From: an uncultured Clostridia bacterium
Lineage (GTDB): Bacteria; Bacillota; Clostridia; Peptostreptococcales; Anaerovoracaceae
DNA length: 40,805 nucleotides
NCBI GenBank assembly: GCA_944386595.1
Contig: CALXBQ010000050.1
Coordinates: 1-40,805 of the forward strand
Direction: 5' to 3'
A model generated the notes under the pieces. That model saw only the letters and a list, made by a program, of their open reading frames with translations. It ran no database searches and was not told the DNA's origin. Positions 16,203 through 24,314 of the stretch are shown piece after piece. Every line of letters starts with the position of its first letter. Position 1 is the first letter of the stretch. The translations under genes and the position numbers were made by a program.

Positions 16203-19200
16203 ATGGAAAAATTCAGATTGAACATAGACGGCAAAGAAGTCCTGGGCCTTCCGGGACAGACCATTCTTGAAGTCGCCAGAGAAAACGATATCTTTATTCC
16301 TACGCTCTGCTACGACGAAAGAACCAAGATTTACGGCTCCTGCGGACTTTGTATGGTAGAGGTCGAAGGAAATCCTAAGCTGTGCAAAGCCTGCGCAACC
16401 ACCATCGCCCCGGGCATGGTAGTCGTAACAAATACGGACAGAGTAATAGAATCCAGAAAGACCAACCTGGAGCTTCTCATATCCAACCACAACGGAGACT
16501 GCAAGGCGCCTTGCTCCAAAGCATGTCCTGCGGGAACCGACTGTCAGGGATATGTGGGCCTCGTTGCCAACGGAGAATTCGAAAAGGCAAACGAGCTCAT
16601 CAAGGATAAGATTCCTCTGCCTGCATCAATAGGACGCGTATGTCCGCATCCTTGCGAGGACAAGTGCAGAAGAGGTCTCATAGACGAGCCTATCAGCATC
16701 GCCGCAATAAAGAGATTTGCGGGAGATTACGACCTCATGGCAGACGAGAACTTCGTGCCTGAATGCGAAGAGCCTACGGGAAAATCCGTTGCAATAATCG
16801 GCGGAGGCCCTATGGGTCTTTCGGCGGCATACTTCCTGAGACAGAAAGGACACGACGTTACCATCTTCGACGCAATGCCTAAGCTGGGCGGCATGCTCAG
16901 ATACGGAATCCCTGAGTACAGACTTCCTAAGGACGTTCTCGATGCGGAGATCGACATCATCAGAGAGATGGGCGTCGAAATGATAACCGATACCAAAATC
17001 GGTGAGGATATTTCCTTTGAGACTGTACGCGGCGACTTTGACGCCGTACTCCTGGGAATCGGAGCCTGGGTATCCACCGGAACCGGTTGCAAGGGCGAGG
17101 ATGCTGAAGGCGTTATAGGCGGTATCGACTTCCTGAGAAAGGTAGTAAGAAATCAGCACATCGACTTCGGCAAGAAGGTCGCCATAGTCGGAGGCGGAAA
17201 CACCGCAATGGACGCTTGCCGTACGGCTGTAAGGCTGGGAGCTTCCGAGGTGTATAACATCTACAGAAGAACCAAGGACGAGATGCCGGCAGACAGGCTG
17301 GAAATCGAGGAGGCCGAAGAGGAAGGCGTAATCTTCAAGAACCTGACCAATCCTTTGGAGTACATAAAGGACGAGAACGGTCACGTTAAGCAGGTGGTTC
17401 TTCAGGTTATGGAACTGGGAGAGCCTGACGCTTCCGGAAGAAGAAAGCCTGTTCCTGTAGAAGGCAAGACAGAGACTCTCGATGTTGACACGGTTATACT
17501 TGCAATAGGTCAGGCCGTGGACGCTGAAGCCTTTGATGTAGACAAGACGAAGAAGAACGCCGTAGCCTATGACCCTGAAACGTTCATGACCAGCATTCCT
17601 GGCGTATTTGCAGGCGGTGACTGCGGAAACGACAAGATTTCCATCGCAGTTGAAGCGATCGCCGACGCCGGGAAGGTCAGCGAAATCATAGACGCATACC
17701 TTGACGGAGAGGCAGTGACTTACGAGCCGCCTTACTTCGTAGAGAGAACCGACGTTACGGAAAAGACCTTCGAGGACAGAGAGAAGCTCTGCAGAGAGAA
17801 GGCTGAACAGCTTTCCGCAGCGGAAAGAAAGGACAACTTCAGCGAAGTCGTATACGACGGACTCACTGAGGATCAGGCCGTAGCGGAGGCTTCCAGATGT
17901 CTGGAGTGCGGATGCCACGACTTCTACGAGTGCAAGCTCGTTGAGTTTGCCAACGAGTACGGCGTGGAGCCTGAAAGATTCGCAGGAGACAAGAACCTTA
18001 TCGAATTTGAGGACAATCATCCGTTCATCGTAAGAGACCCTAACAAGTGCATACTCTGCGGTCTCTGCGTGAGAGTCTGCGACGAGGTAATGGGAGTCGG
18101 AGCTTTGGGCCTTGTTCACAGAGGATTTGACACGGTCGTTAAGCCGGCTCTGGAACAGTCTCTTACCATGTCAGGCTGCGAGTCCTGCGGTCAGTGTGTA
18201 AGCGTCTGCCCTGTGGGAGCTATTCAGGAGAGACTTACCATTCAGAAGGAAGTGCCTCTGGAGACCGAGGCCGTTGAGACCACGTGCTCCTACTGCTCCG
18301 TTGGATGTACTCTCGACCTTGAGTACTACGGAGATATGCTCATAAAGGCAAACCCTGACAAAGAGGGATTCGTGAATAAGGGAATCTGCTGCGCAAAGGG
18401 CAAGTGGGGCTTCGATGCATCACTTCTCGAGGGTAAGATTGTAGACCCTATGATCAAAGACGGCGACGGCTTCAGAGAGACAGATTATCACGAAGCCATC
18501 GTAATGGCTGCAAAGAAAATGGAAGCCGTAAAGGTAAGACACGGCGCAGATTCCATAGCCGTAGCCATTTCCGACAGATATACCAACGAAGAAGCCTACG
18601 CAATAAAGAAGTTTGCGGGTGTTCTCGGAGCTAAGACCTTCACCTTCAATAAGCGTCACGATGCTCTCATCGACGTTCTGGGAATGGACGCATCTCCTAA
18701 CACCATCGACGAGCTTCTCTCCACCGAGCTTATCATAGTTACCGGCTTCATGAAGAACAGAAGCGCCGTAATCTGGAACAAGATCAGACAGGCGGCTCTT
18801 GCAGGAGTCAAGGTAGTAGCCGTAAACACTCCTGAGATAACTACCGACTTTGAGTTTGCGATGAAAGTAGTAACCACGGACAACAGCGTGGATTTCCTTA
18901 AGAAGGTTGCAAAGGCTCTCGTGGATATGGGAAGAGGCGAAGGAATCGACGGCTTTGACGAATTTAAGGCTTCCCTTGAAGGCGTAGAGGTATGCGAAGA
19001 GGCAAAGGAAATTGCCGAGATGTACGCGGCCGCAAAGAAGGCAATGCTCGTATATCAGCAGAATGTTGTCAGCGTTGAAGCTGCGACCCTTATGGGAGAT
19101 ATTGCGGCAGTAAGCGGACACATCGGAAAGCCTCGTGACGGAATCCTTGCGGTAAGACCTAAGAACAACTCTCAGGGTCTTACGGATATGGGAGTTCGCG

Positions 19201-19712
19201 CAGGAGCGGAAGCAATGGAAGGCGTAAAGGGTCTCATGATATTCGGAGAGGATCCGAAGTGGGCCGACCTTTCAGGACTGGAGTTCCTCATGGTTTCCGA
19301 CATCTATATGACCGAAACCGGAGAAAGGGCCGACGTATTCATTCCGGGCACCGGCTCTGCAAGTACCTGCGGAACCTACACCAATACAGAGAGAAGACTT
19401 CTCCCTGTAGATCAGGCAATCTTCGAGGATGTTGAGTTCTCCAACTGGGAGATCGCCGCAGAGCTTGCCGAGGTATTCGAGGAGGACTTCGGATTCGAAG
19501 ACGAGACGGATATATCCGCAGAGATGGACGACGTTCTTCCGCTCTACAAGTACGCGGAAATCGGAGAGGTTCTGGGCGAGGTTCTCACACCGGCAAGAGT
19601 TAAGCTGGTTCCTGTAAAGGAAGGCAAGCTGGTTGACGAGCTTCCTTGCACTGACGCTCTCATGAATATGACGGCGGAAAGAATTCCGGCTCCGTTTACG
19701 GAAGTAGAATAA
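16203..19712 (+). CDS. Fusion subunit: 2Fe-2S, GltD-like NAD(P) module, ferredoxin, degenerate molybdopterin domain
   Basis: 1169 residues; large subunit of the complex. Domains in order: NuoG/HydA-type [2Fe-2S] domain (Cys36, 47, 50, 64). GltD/NfnB-like iron-sulfur and FAD/NAD(P) module, about 98-510, with Cys100, 104, 108, 114, 147, 151 and 155, a first Rossmann GGGPMG near 200 and a second GGGNTAMD near 330, then YRRTKDEMPA, typical of NADP-binding relatives. A Cys-rich segment (566-577). A 2x[4Fe-4S] ferredoxin (Cys616, 619, 622, 626, 659, 662, 665, 669). A formate-dehydrogenase-like molybdopterin region from about 690 with a [4Fe-4S] motif (Cys695, 698, 702, 729/730). In that last part no Cys or Sec is seen where FdhF has its catalytic residue, and the C-terminal molybdopterin-binding domain is missing. 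AAGGAGG precedes the ATG. I infer an NADPH-linked bifurcating transhydrogenase; formate dehydrogenase or hydrogenase activity is unlikely. Confidence 0.85.
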   Translation: MEKFRLNIDGKEVLGLPGQTILEVARENDIFIPTLCYDERTKIYGSCGLCMVEVEGNPKLCKACATTIAPGMVVVTNTDRVIESRKTNLELLISNHNGDCKAPCSKACPAGTDCQGYVGLVANGEFEKANELIKDKIPLPASIGRVCPHPCEDKCRRGLIDEPISIAAIKRFAGDYDLMADENFVPECEEPTGKSVAIIGGGPMGLSAAYFLRQKGHDVTIFDAMPKLGGMLRYGIPEYRLPKDVLDAEIDIIREMGVEMITDTKIGEDISFETVRGDFDAVLLGIGAWVSTGTGCKGEDAEGVIGGIDFLRKVVRNQHIDFGKKVAIVGGGNTAMDACRTAVRLGASEVYNIYRRTKDEMPADRLEIEEAEEEGVIFKNLTNPLEYIKDENGHVKQVVLQVMELGEPDASGRRKPVPVEGKTETLDVDTVILAIGQAVDAEAFDVDKTKKNAVAYDPETFMTSIPGVFAGGDCGNDKISIAVEAIADAGKVSEIIDAYLDGEAVTYEPPYFVERTDVTEKTFEDREKLCREKAEQLSAAERKDNFSEVVYDGLTEDQAVAEASRCLECGCHDFYECKLVEFANEYGVEPERFAGDKNLIEFEDNHPFIVRDPNKCILCGLCVRVCDEVMGVGALGLVHRGFDTVVKPALEQSLTMSGCESCGQCVSVCPVGAIQERLTIQKEVPLETEAVETTCSYCSVGCTLDLEYYGDMLIKANPDKEGFVNKGICCAKGKWGFDASLLEGKIVDPMIKDGDGFRETDYHEAIVMAAKKMEAVKVRHGADSIAVAISDRYTNEEAYAIKKFAGVLGAKTFTFNKRHDALIDVLGMDASPNTIDELLSTELIIVTGFMKNRSAVIWNKIRQAALAGVKVVAVNTPEITTDFEFAMKVVTTDNSVDFLKKVAKALVDMGRGEGIDGFDEFKASLEGVEVCEEAKEIAEMYAAAKKAMLVYQQNVVSVEAATLMGDIAAVSGHIGKPRDGILAVRPKNNSQGLTDMGVRAGAEAMEGVKGLMIFGEDPKWADLSGLEFLMVSDIYMTETGERADVFIPGTGSASTCGTYTNTERRLLPVDQAIFEDVEFSNWEIAAELAEVFEEDFGFEDETDISAEMDDVLPLYKYAEIGEVLGEVLTPARVKLVPVKEGKLVDELPCTDALMNMTAERIPAPFTEVE

Positions 19713-19742
19713 GCTAAGACAGTCGGCAGACTGACATAAAGA

Positions 19743-19775
19743 GAAGACCCGGGCGAGCTGTCCGGGTCTTCGTTA
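19743..19775 (+). terminator. Terminator after the NADH-linked complex operon
   Basis: A perfect 10-base stem: GAAGACCCGG (19743-19752) with CCGGGTCTTC (19762-19771) around a nine-base loop. Only a weak T run follows, so efficiency is uncertain. Confidence 0.65.
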
Positions 19776-19801
19776 CAGATGGAGGGGGCGGATATTTACT
19801 T

Positions 19802-20980
19802 ATGCAGTACAGAAAAGACAGAAAAGGAAACGAAATATCCCTGCTTGGTTACGGGTGCATGCGCTTTACGAGAAAGGGCGTCGGAATCGACCTGGAACGG
19901 GCCGAACGCGAGGTCATGGAGGCCGTAAGGTCGGGAGTGAATTACTTCGATACGGCGTATATCTATCCGGGAAGCGAGTCTGCTCTGGGAGAGATTCTTT
20001 CCAGAAATCACTGCCGGGAAAAGGTTAAAATTGCAACGAAGCTTCCTCATTATCTCATGAAGAGCACAGCGGGAGCAGAGAGACTTTTCCGTCAGCAGCT
20101 AAGTAGACTTAAAACAGATTATGTAGACTATTATCTCCTCCACATGCTGACCGATGTAAACACCTGGGAGAAGCTGAAATCCATAGGAATAGAGGACTGG
20201 ATAGAAGAAAAGCTTAGGTCGGGACAGATAAGAAATATAGGATTTTCATATCACGGAAGCGCGGCCATGTTCAAACAGGTTGTAGATGCGTACCCGTGGG
20301 ATTTCTGCCAGATTCAGTATAACTACATGGACGAGACCAGTCAGGCGGGAAGGGAAGGACTCGGGTATGCTCACGAAAAGGGCCTGCCTGTAATAATTAT
20401 GGAACCTCTTCGGGGAGGTAAGCTGGTCGACCTTCTGCCAAAGTCTGCAAAGGAGATAATAGCGGAAGACGGCGAAGGTAAAACTGCCGCTGAGTTAGCC
20501 TTCAGATGGCTGTACGATCAGCCTGAGATTACGTGCGTGCTCTCGGGAATGAACTCACTGGATATGGTGAAGGAAAACGTCAGAATCGCTTCGGAATCGG
20601 AACCGGAATGTCTGACGGAGGCGGAATCCCGGCTGATAGAGCGTATAAAGACGGAGATCAAGAGGACCACAAGGGTGGGCTGCACCGGGTGCGCCTACTG
20701 TATGCCGTGTCCTGCGGGAGTGGATATTCCGGGGACTTTCAGGTGCTATAACGCCATATATGCGGAGGGCAAAAAGGCGGGCCGCCACGATTACCTTTTT
20801 ACCGCGCTGAGAAAGAAGCAGTCGGGCGCATCACAGTGCATAGGCTGCGGAAGATGCGAAACCCACTGCCCTCAGGGTATAGAGATAAGAAAGGAACTGA
20901 AAAACGCCTCCGCAGAACTGGAAGGCGCATTATATAAGGTCGTTAAATTCGGGGTAAAAACCTTTAGATTATTTGGCTGA
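19802..20980 (+). CDS. Aldo/keto reductase with C-terminal ferredoxin domain
   Basis: 392 residues. An N-terminal aldo/keto reductase barrel carries the catalytic tetrad Asp50, Tyr55, Lys80 and His114 (in DTAYIY, ATKLP and YLLHM). A C-terminal 2x[4Fe-4S] ferredoxin follows (Cys294, 297, 300, 303 and 346, 349, 352, 356). Such fusions are common in Clostridia and usually called 4Fe-4S aldo/keto reductases; substrates are mostly unknown. The ATG is chosen by the family start (GNEISLLGYGCM); GGAGGGGG lies about 15 bases upstream, a loose distance. No promoter is obvious, so it may depend on readthrough from the upstream operon. Its last 12 bases overlap the end of recN on the other strand. Confidence 0.9.
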   Translation: MQYRKDRKGNEISLLGYGCMRFTRKGVGIDLERAEREVMEAVRSGVNYFDTAYIYPGSESALGEILSRNHCREKVKIATKLPHYLMKSTAGAERLFRQQLSRLKTDYVDYYLLHMLTDVNTWEKLKSIGIEDWIEEKLRSGQIRNIGFSYHGSAAMFKQVVDAYPWDFCQIQYNYMDETSQAGREGLGYAHEKGLPVIIMEPLRGGKLVDLLPKSAKEIIAEDGEGKTAAELAFRWLYDQPEITCVLSGMNSLDMVKENVRIASESEPECLTEAESRLIERIKTEIKRTTRVGCTGCAYCMPCPAGVDIPGTFRCYNAIYAEGKKAGRHDYLFTALRKKQSGASQCIGCGRCETHCPQGIEIRKELKNASAELEGALYKVVKFGVKTFRLFG

Positions 20981-22585
20981 TTCTATGAGCTCACGGGCGC
21001 TCTTAAGAGTCGTTTCCGTAATATTGTCGCCGCCGAGAAGTCTTGCGATTTCGGCGGTTTTTTCATCTTCAGACAGCTTTTCAATGTGGGTATATGTGCT
21101 CGCTTCATCGTTTTCCTTGTATATACGGTAGCCGGCATCTCCCATGGCCGCAATCTGAGGCAGATGAGTTATGCAGATAATCTGGTGGCTTTTTGAAATC
21201 CGTTTCAGCTTTCTGCCGACGACGCTTGCCGTAACCCCGCTTATACCGGCGTCTATCTCATCGAATATAAGCGTCGGAATCCTGTCAGTTTCACCGGTTA
21301 TATTTCTGATGGCGAGCATGATTCTGGACATCTCTCCGCCGGAGGCTGTTTTGGAAAGAGGCTTAAGGGGCTCGCCGCGGTTTGCAGATATGAGAAATTC
21401 TGCCGTTTCGTCTCCATCGGGACCGGCAGCGTCGAGAGGGGTGAAGGCGGCCTCTATTTTAGCGTCGCTGAAGTTAAGCTCTGAAAGCTCACGGGTTATC
21501 CTTGCCGTGAGATTTGAAGCGGCTTCGTGACGGGCCTTTGAAAGAACTGAAGCCTTTGACATGAGATCTGCCTTTGCGGCCTCAGCGGCAGCGGTAAGCT
21601 TTGACTTTTCCTCGTCAAAGTTTTCTATAACGTCAAGCTCTGAGGATATTTTGTCTCTGTATGCGAGGATTTCCTCTATGGTCGAACCGTACTTCTTTCT
21701 GAGATTATCTATGAGATCGATTCTCGAGATGCACCCGTCGATTTCCCCAGGCTCAAAGCTCATGGAATCCGCCATGGAGTTAAGGGACGAGTCTACGTCC
21801 TGAAGCCTGTAGTATATGTCCTCGGCATCGCTGAGAAGCCTCTCAAGATCCGACGAATATGAGGCGACGGACCTGATGGCGGAAAGGGCGGCTCCCAGCG
21901 TTTCAAGAGCGCCGGTATCTCCGCCGATTGCGGAAGATGCGGTCTCGACGGAGGAAAAGATTTTCTCTCCGTTCTGAAGGACGGAAATCCGGTCTGTAAG
22001 CTCTTCGTATTCTCCCGGCCTTAGAGCGGCCTTGTCGATTTCGGCTTTTTCGTATCTGTAGTAATCGAGCCTTCTGGCGTTTTCGGCTTCCGATGCAAGG
22101 AGCTTTTTCAGCTCAGACGAAGCTTTTACATAGGAATCGTAGCTTTCGCGGTAGGCCTCCTTTAACGGAGCAATCGCTTCCCGCCGGCAGCCGTCGATTA
22201 CTGCCATGTGGGTTTCGGGATCGAGGAGGGTCTGATTGTCGTACTGGCCGTGAATTTCGGCAAGGCGTGCGCAGACCTTTGTAAGCTCGGCCAGGGTTAC
22301 GACTTCTCCGTTGAGCCTGCAAAGGTTTCTCCCGGAGGCGGAAATTTCGCGGCGAATCGCTATTTCCTCTCCGTCAAGGTCTGCGGCAAGCTGAACGACG
22401 GCTTTTTCTGCGCCGTGACGGACAAAAGAGGAGTCTGCGCGACTCCCCAGTGCAAGGCTTATTGCTTCAATTACAACGGATTTTCCGCTTCCCGTTTCAC
22501 CGGTTATGACGGAAAAGCCTTCGTCAAAATCGACTTCCGCCTTCTCTATGACGGCAAAGTTCTCAATGCTGATGTGCTTTATCAT
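20969..22585 (-). CDS. recN: DNA repair protein RecN
   Basis: SMC-like ATPase that acts early at DNA double-strand breaks, holding DNA ends together for recombination. 538 residues, near the family norm of about 550. Walker A GETGSGKS is at 29-36, the ABC signature SGGEMSR begins at Ser415, and Walker B FDE has Asp442/Glu443; a long coiled coil lies between. The ATG follows an AAGGAAA site inside the end of argR, which it overlaps by 23 bases, so translation is probably coupled. The stop codon overlaps the opposite aldo/keto reductase gene by 12 bases and no separate terminator is visible. The argR-recN order is standard in Gram-positive genomes. Confidence 0.95.
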   Translation of the reverse strand: MIKHISIENFAVIEKAEVDFDEGFSVITGETGSGKSVVIEAISLALGSRADSSFVRHGAEKAVVQLAADLDGEEIAIRREISASGRNLCRLNGEVVTLAELTKVCARLAEIHGQYDNQTLLDPETHMAVIDGCRREAIAPLKEAYRESYDSYVKASSELKKLLASEAENARRLDYYRYEKAEIDKAALRPGEYEELTDRISVLQNGEKIFSSVETASSAIGGDTGALETLGAALSAIRSVASYSSDLERLLSDAEDIYYRLQDVDSSLNSMADSMSFEPGEIDGCISRIDLIDNLRKKYGSTIEEILAYRDKISSELDVIENFDEEKSKLTAAAEAAKADLMSKASVLSKARHEAASNLTARITRELSELNFSDAKIEAAFTPLDAAGPDGDETAEFLISANRGEPLKPLSKTASGGEMSRIMLAIRNITGETDRIPTLIFDEIDAGISGVTASVVGRKLKRISKSHQIICITHLPQIAAMGDAGYRIYKENDEASTYTHIEKLSEDEKTAEIARLLGGDNITETTLKSARELIESAK

Positions 22586-23048
22586 TTTCCTTTTCCCTCA
22601 TGATAAGCATATTGTTGAAAATTGATAAAATCTCTTCCACGTTTTCGTCTTTGTCAACGACCAGCAGAAGGGTGTTGTCGCCGGCTACGGAGCCTACCAC
22701 GTGAGGCAGGTCAATGCAGTCTATGGCTTCACCTGCGGCAGGGCCGCATCCGGATAAAGTCTTGATGACTATCAGGTTCTGGGCCGATGCAAAGGAAGTT
22801 ATGGTCTCTCTGAATATCTTTACAAAGCGGTCGGAAATAGGCGCGTCGTGGCGCGAACTTACGGCATATTTGTATTTTCCCGAGGCCGAAAGCACCTTTA
22901 TAAGCTGAAGATCCTTTATGTCTCTTGATATAGTCGCCTGTGTAACCTCAAATCCCTCGTCTTTAAGCATGGATGCCAGCTTTTCCTGAGTTTCGATTTC
23001 ATTGTTGGAGATCAGCTCCAGTATTTTATTCTGTCTGGGATAGCGCAT
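22563..23048 (-). CDS. argR: Arginine repressor ArgR/AhrC
   Basis: Hexameric transcription factor that represses arginine synthesis genes when arginine is bound, and often activates arginine catabolism. 161 residues. The N-terminal winged-helix domain has the recognition motif SRDIKDL at 41-47. The C-terminal arginine-binding domain has the GD pair at Gly123-Asp124 (VAGDNTLLLVV). I start at ATG 23048, because AAGGAG lies six to seven bases before it; a longer frame to 23093 lacks a site. It is first in an operon with recN. carB in this window makes the carbamoyl phosphate used for arginine, but no arg operon is present. Confidence 0.94.
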   Translation of the reverse strand: MRYPRQNKILELISNNEIETQEKLASMLKDEGFEVTQATISRDIKDLQLIKVLSASGKYKYAVSSRHDAPISDRFVKIFRETITSFASAQNLIVIKTLSGCGPAAGEAIDCIDLPHVVGSVAGDNTLLLVVDKDENVEEILSIFNNMLIMREKENDKAHQH

Positions 23049-23095
23049 TTCATACTCCTTTTCAAACTTATCTGTAAAATGTATACCCATCAATA

Positions 23096-23123
23096 ATTAT
23101 ACCATATTGTGTAAATAATTCAA
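23096..23123 (-). promoter_or_regulatory. Promoter of argR-recN
   Basis: On the minus strand TTGAAT (23123-23118) and TATAAT (23101-23096) are separated by 16 bases. The AT-rich spacer vaguely resembles an ARG box, but the match is too loose to claim autoregulation. Confidence 0.65.
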
Positions 23124-23155
23124 ATGAAATTTATGAGAGCCTGCTTTCCCATAAG

Positions 23156-23184
23156 TGGACAAACATTTGTTCTTATGATATACT
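23156..23184 (+). promoter_or_regulatory. Promoter of ruvC-ruvA-ruvB-queA
   Basis: TGGACA (23156-23161) and TATACT (23179-23184) have a 17-base spacer. A LexA-like box lies between them. It is divergent from the argR promoter. Confidence 0.65.
23160..23173. promoter_or_regulatory. LexA/DinR-like SOS box
   Basis: The 14 bases CAAACATTTGTTCT match the Gram-positive LexA consensus CGAAC-N4-GTTCG at 8 of 10 defined positions. It lies in the spacer of the ruvC promoter, a position fitting repression. SOS control of ruvAB is known in Bacillus. Confidence 0.55.
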
Positions 23185-23226
23185 TATGTCTGCCGAGTTA
23201 CCGCAGGGAAAGGAAATGCATATCAG

Positions 23227-23709
23227 ATGAGAATACTTGGTATAGATCCCGGCTACGCCATACTGGGCTGGGGGATTTTAGACCTTAAGGGAAATAAATT
23301 TTCCGTAGTGGACTACGGCGCCGTAACTACGGATTCGAAAATGGAAATGCCGCTGAGGCTTCAGCACATATATACGGAGCTTTCGGCGATAATAGAGGAA
23401 TACAGGCCTGATGAGGCTGCAATAGAGGAACTTTTCTTCAATAACAACGCCAAGACCGCCATAATGGTGGGACAGGCCAGAGGCGTGGCTATTCTGGCCT
23501 GCGTTAACGGAGGACTTTCCATAAGCGAGTATACTCCTCTTCAGATAAAACAGGCCCTCGTCGGTTACGGCAGGGCAGATAAGAAGCAGATACAGTCCAT
23601 GGTTAAGATAATACTTAACCTTAAGGAAGTACCGAAGCCCGACGATACGGCGGACGCCGTGGCTGCGGCAATCTGTCACGGACACAGCAGAGGGAGCAGA
23701 CAGAGATGA
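23227..23709 (+). CDS. ruvC: Holliday junction resolvase RuvC
   Basis: Endonuclease that cuts Holliday junctions held by RuvAB. 160 residues with acidic catalytic residues Asp7 (GIDPG), Glu67 (AIEELF) and the Asp139/Asp140/Asp143 cluster (PDDTADA). It overlaps ruvA by four bases. AAAGGA lies about 11 bases before the ATG; an ATG at 23217 is out of frame. First gene of ruvC-ruvA-ruvB-queA, under a promoter with an SOS-like box. Confidence 0.95.
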   Translation: MRILGIDPGYAILGWGILDLKGNKFSVVDYGAVTTDSKMEMPLRLQHIYTELSAIIEEYRPDEAAIEELFFNNNAKTAIMVGQARGVAILACVNGGLSISEYTPLQIKQALVGYGRADKKQIQSMVKIILNLKEVPKPDDTADAVAAAICHGHSRGSRQR

Positions 23710-24305
23710 TAAGATTTTTAAGAGGTATATTTCACCCGTCGTCTGACGGCAGCGCAATTATAGAAACGGATTCCGGCGTAGGATTCAGAATAAATATCCC
23801 GGCCAATTCCGGGCTGTATAAGAACGTGGACGGCGACGAGGTAAGCGTATACACCTCCATGCAGGTCAGAGAGGATGCGGTAAATCTGTACGGATTCACG
23901 TCCATGGAGGATCTGGAGCTTTTCGAGCTTCTGATTACCGTAAACGGAGTGGGAGCCAAGGCGGGGCTTTCCGTTATGAGCGCCCTTGCCCCTGCGCAGC
24001 TTCGCATGGCCATAACATCGGGAGATGGGGCTTCTATTACAAAGGCCAACGGCATCGGAAAGAAGACGGCGGAGAGGATAATCCTTGAGCTTAAGGATAA
24101 GGTTACCGGGCCTGCAGGCTTTGTCCCTGAGGAAGATACAGGCGCGGATTTTGCGGCGGCCGTGACGGGAGAAAAGGAAGAGGCCATAGCCGCTCTTGCA
24201 GCCCTGGGATACACCAGAAACGAAGCGCTTAACGCCATTTCCAAGGTAAAGGGAGAAGAGCTTACCTGCGAGGATTACATCCGCGGAGCGCTGAAGAATT
24301 TGTAG
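23706..24305 (+). CDS. ruvA: Holliday junction branch migration subunit RuvA
   Basis: DNA-binding subunit that holds the four-way junction and loads RuvB. 199 residues. An N-terminal OB fold ([11 protein letters not shown], residues 1-62), helix-hairpin-helix motifs ([10 protein letters not shown] and [19 protein letters not shown]) and a C-terminal RuvB-contacting three-helix domain ([16 protein letters not shown]) are all visible. ATGA overlap with ruvC indicates coupled translation; ruvB follows after nine bases. Confidence 0.95.
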   Translation: MIRFLRGIFHPSSDGSAIIETDSGVGFRINIPANSGLYKNVDGDEVSVYTSMQVREDAVNLYGFTSMEDLELFELLITVNGVGAKAGLSVMSALAPAQLRMAITSGDGASITKANGIGKKTAERIILELKDKVTGPAGFVPEEDTGADFAAAVTGEKEEAIAALAALGYTRNEALNAISKVKGEELTCEDYIRGALKNL

Positions 24306-24314
24306 AGGTAGAGT

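Noticed and set aside
16626-18119. 497-residue open frame antisense to the fusion subunit
   Set aside because: The translation is low complexity and unlike any family, and the sense strand holds well-conserved domains across it.
18600-18760. Selenocysteine (in-frame TGA) in the formate-dehydrogenase-like domain
   Set aside because: The reading frame is open throughout with no TGA, and the expected region reads through ordinary codons without Cys.
13923-19712. Complex I (Nuo) or [FeFe] hydrogenase operon
   Set aside because: No membrane Nuo subunits are nearby, and the H-cluster motifs (TSCCP, ExxxCxxC) are absent from the third subunit.
23102-23123. ARG box for ArgR autoregulation
   Set aside because: The AT-rich spacer only loosely resembles the half-site consensus and lacks a proper 18-base palindrome.
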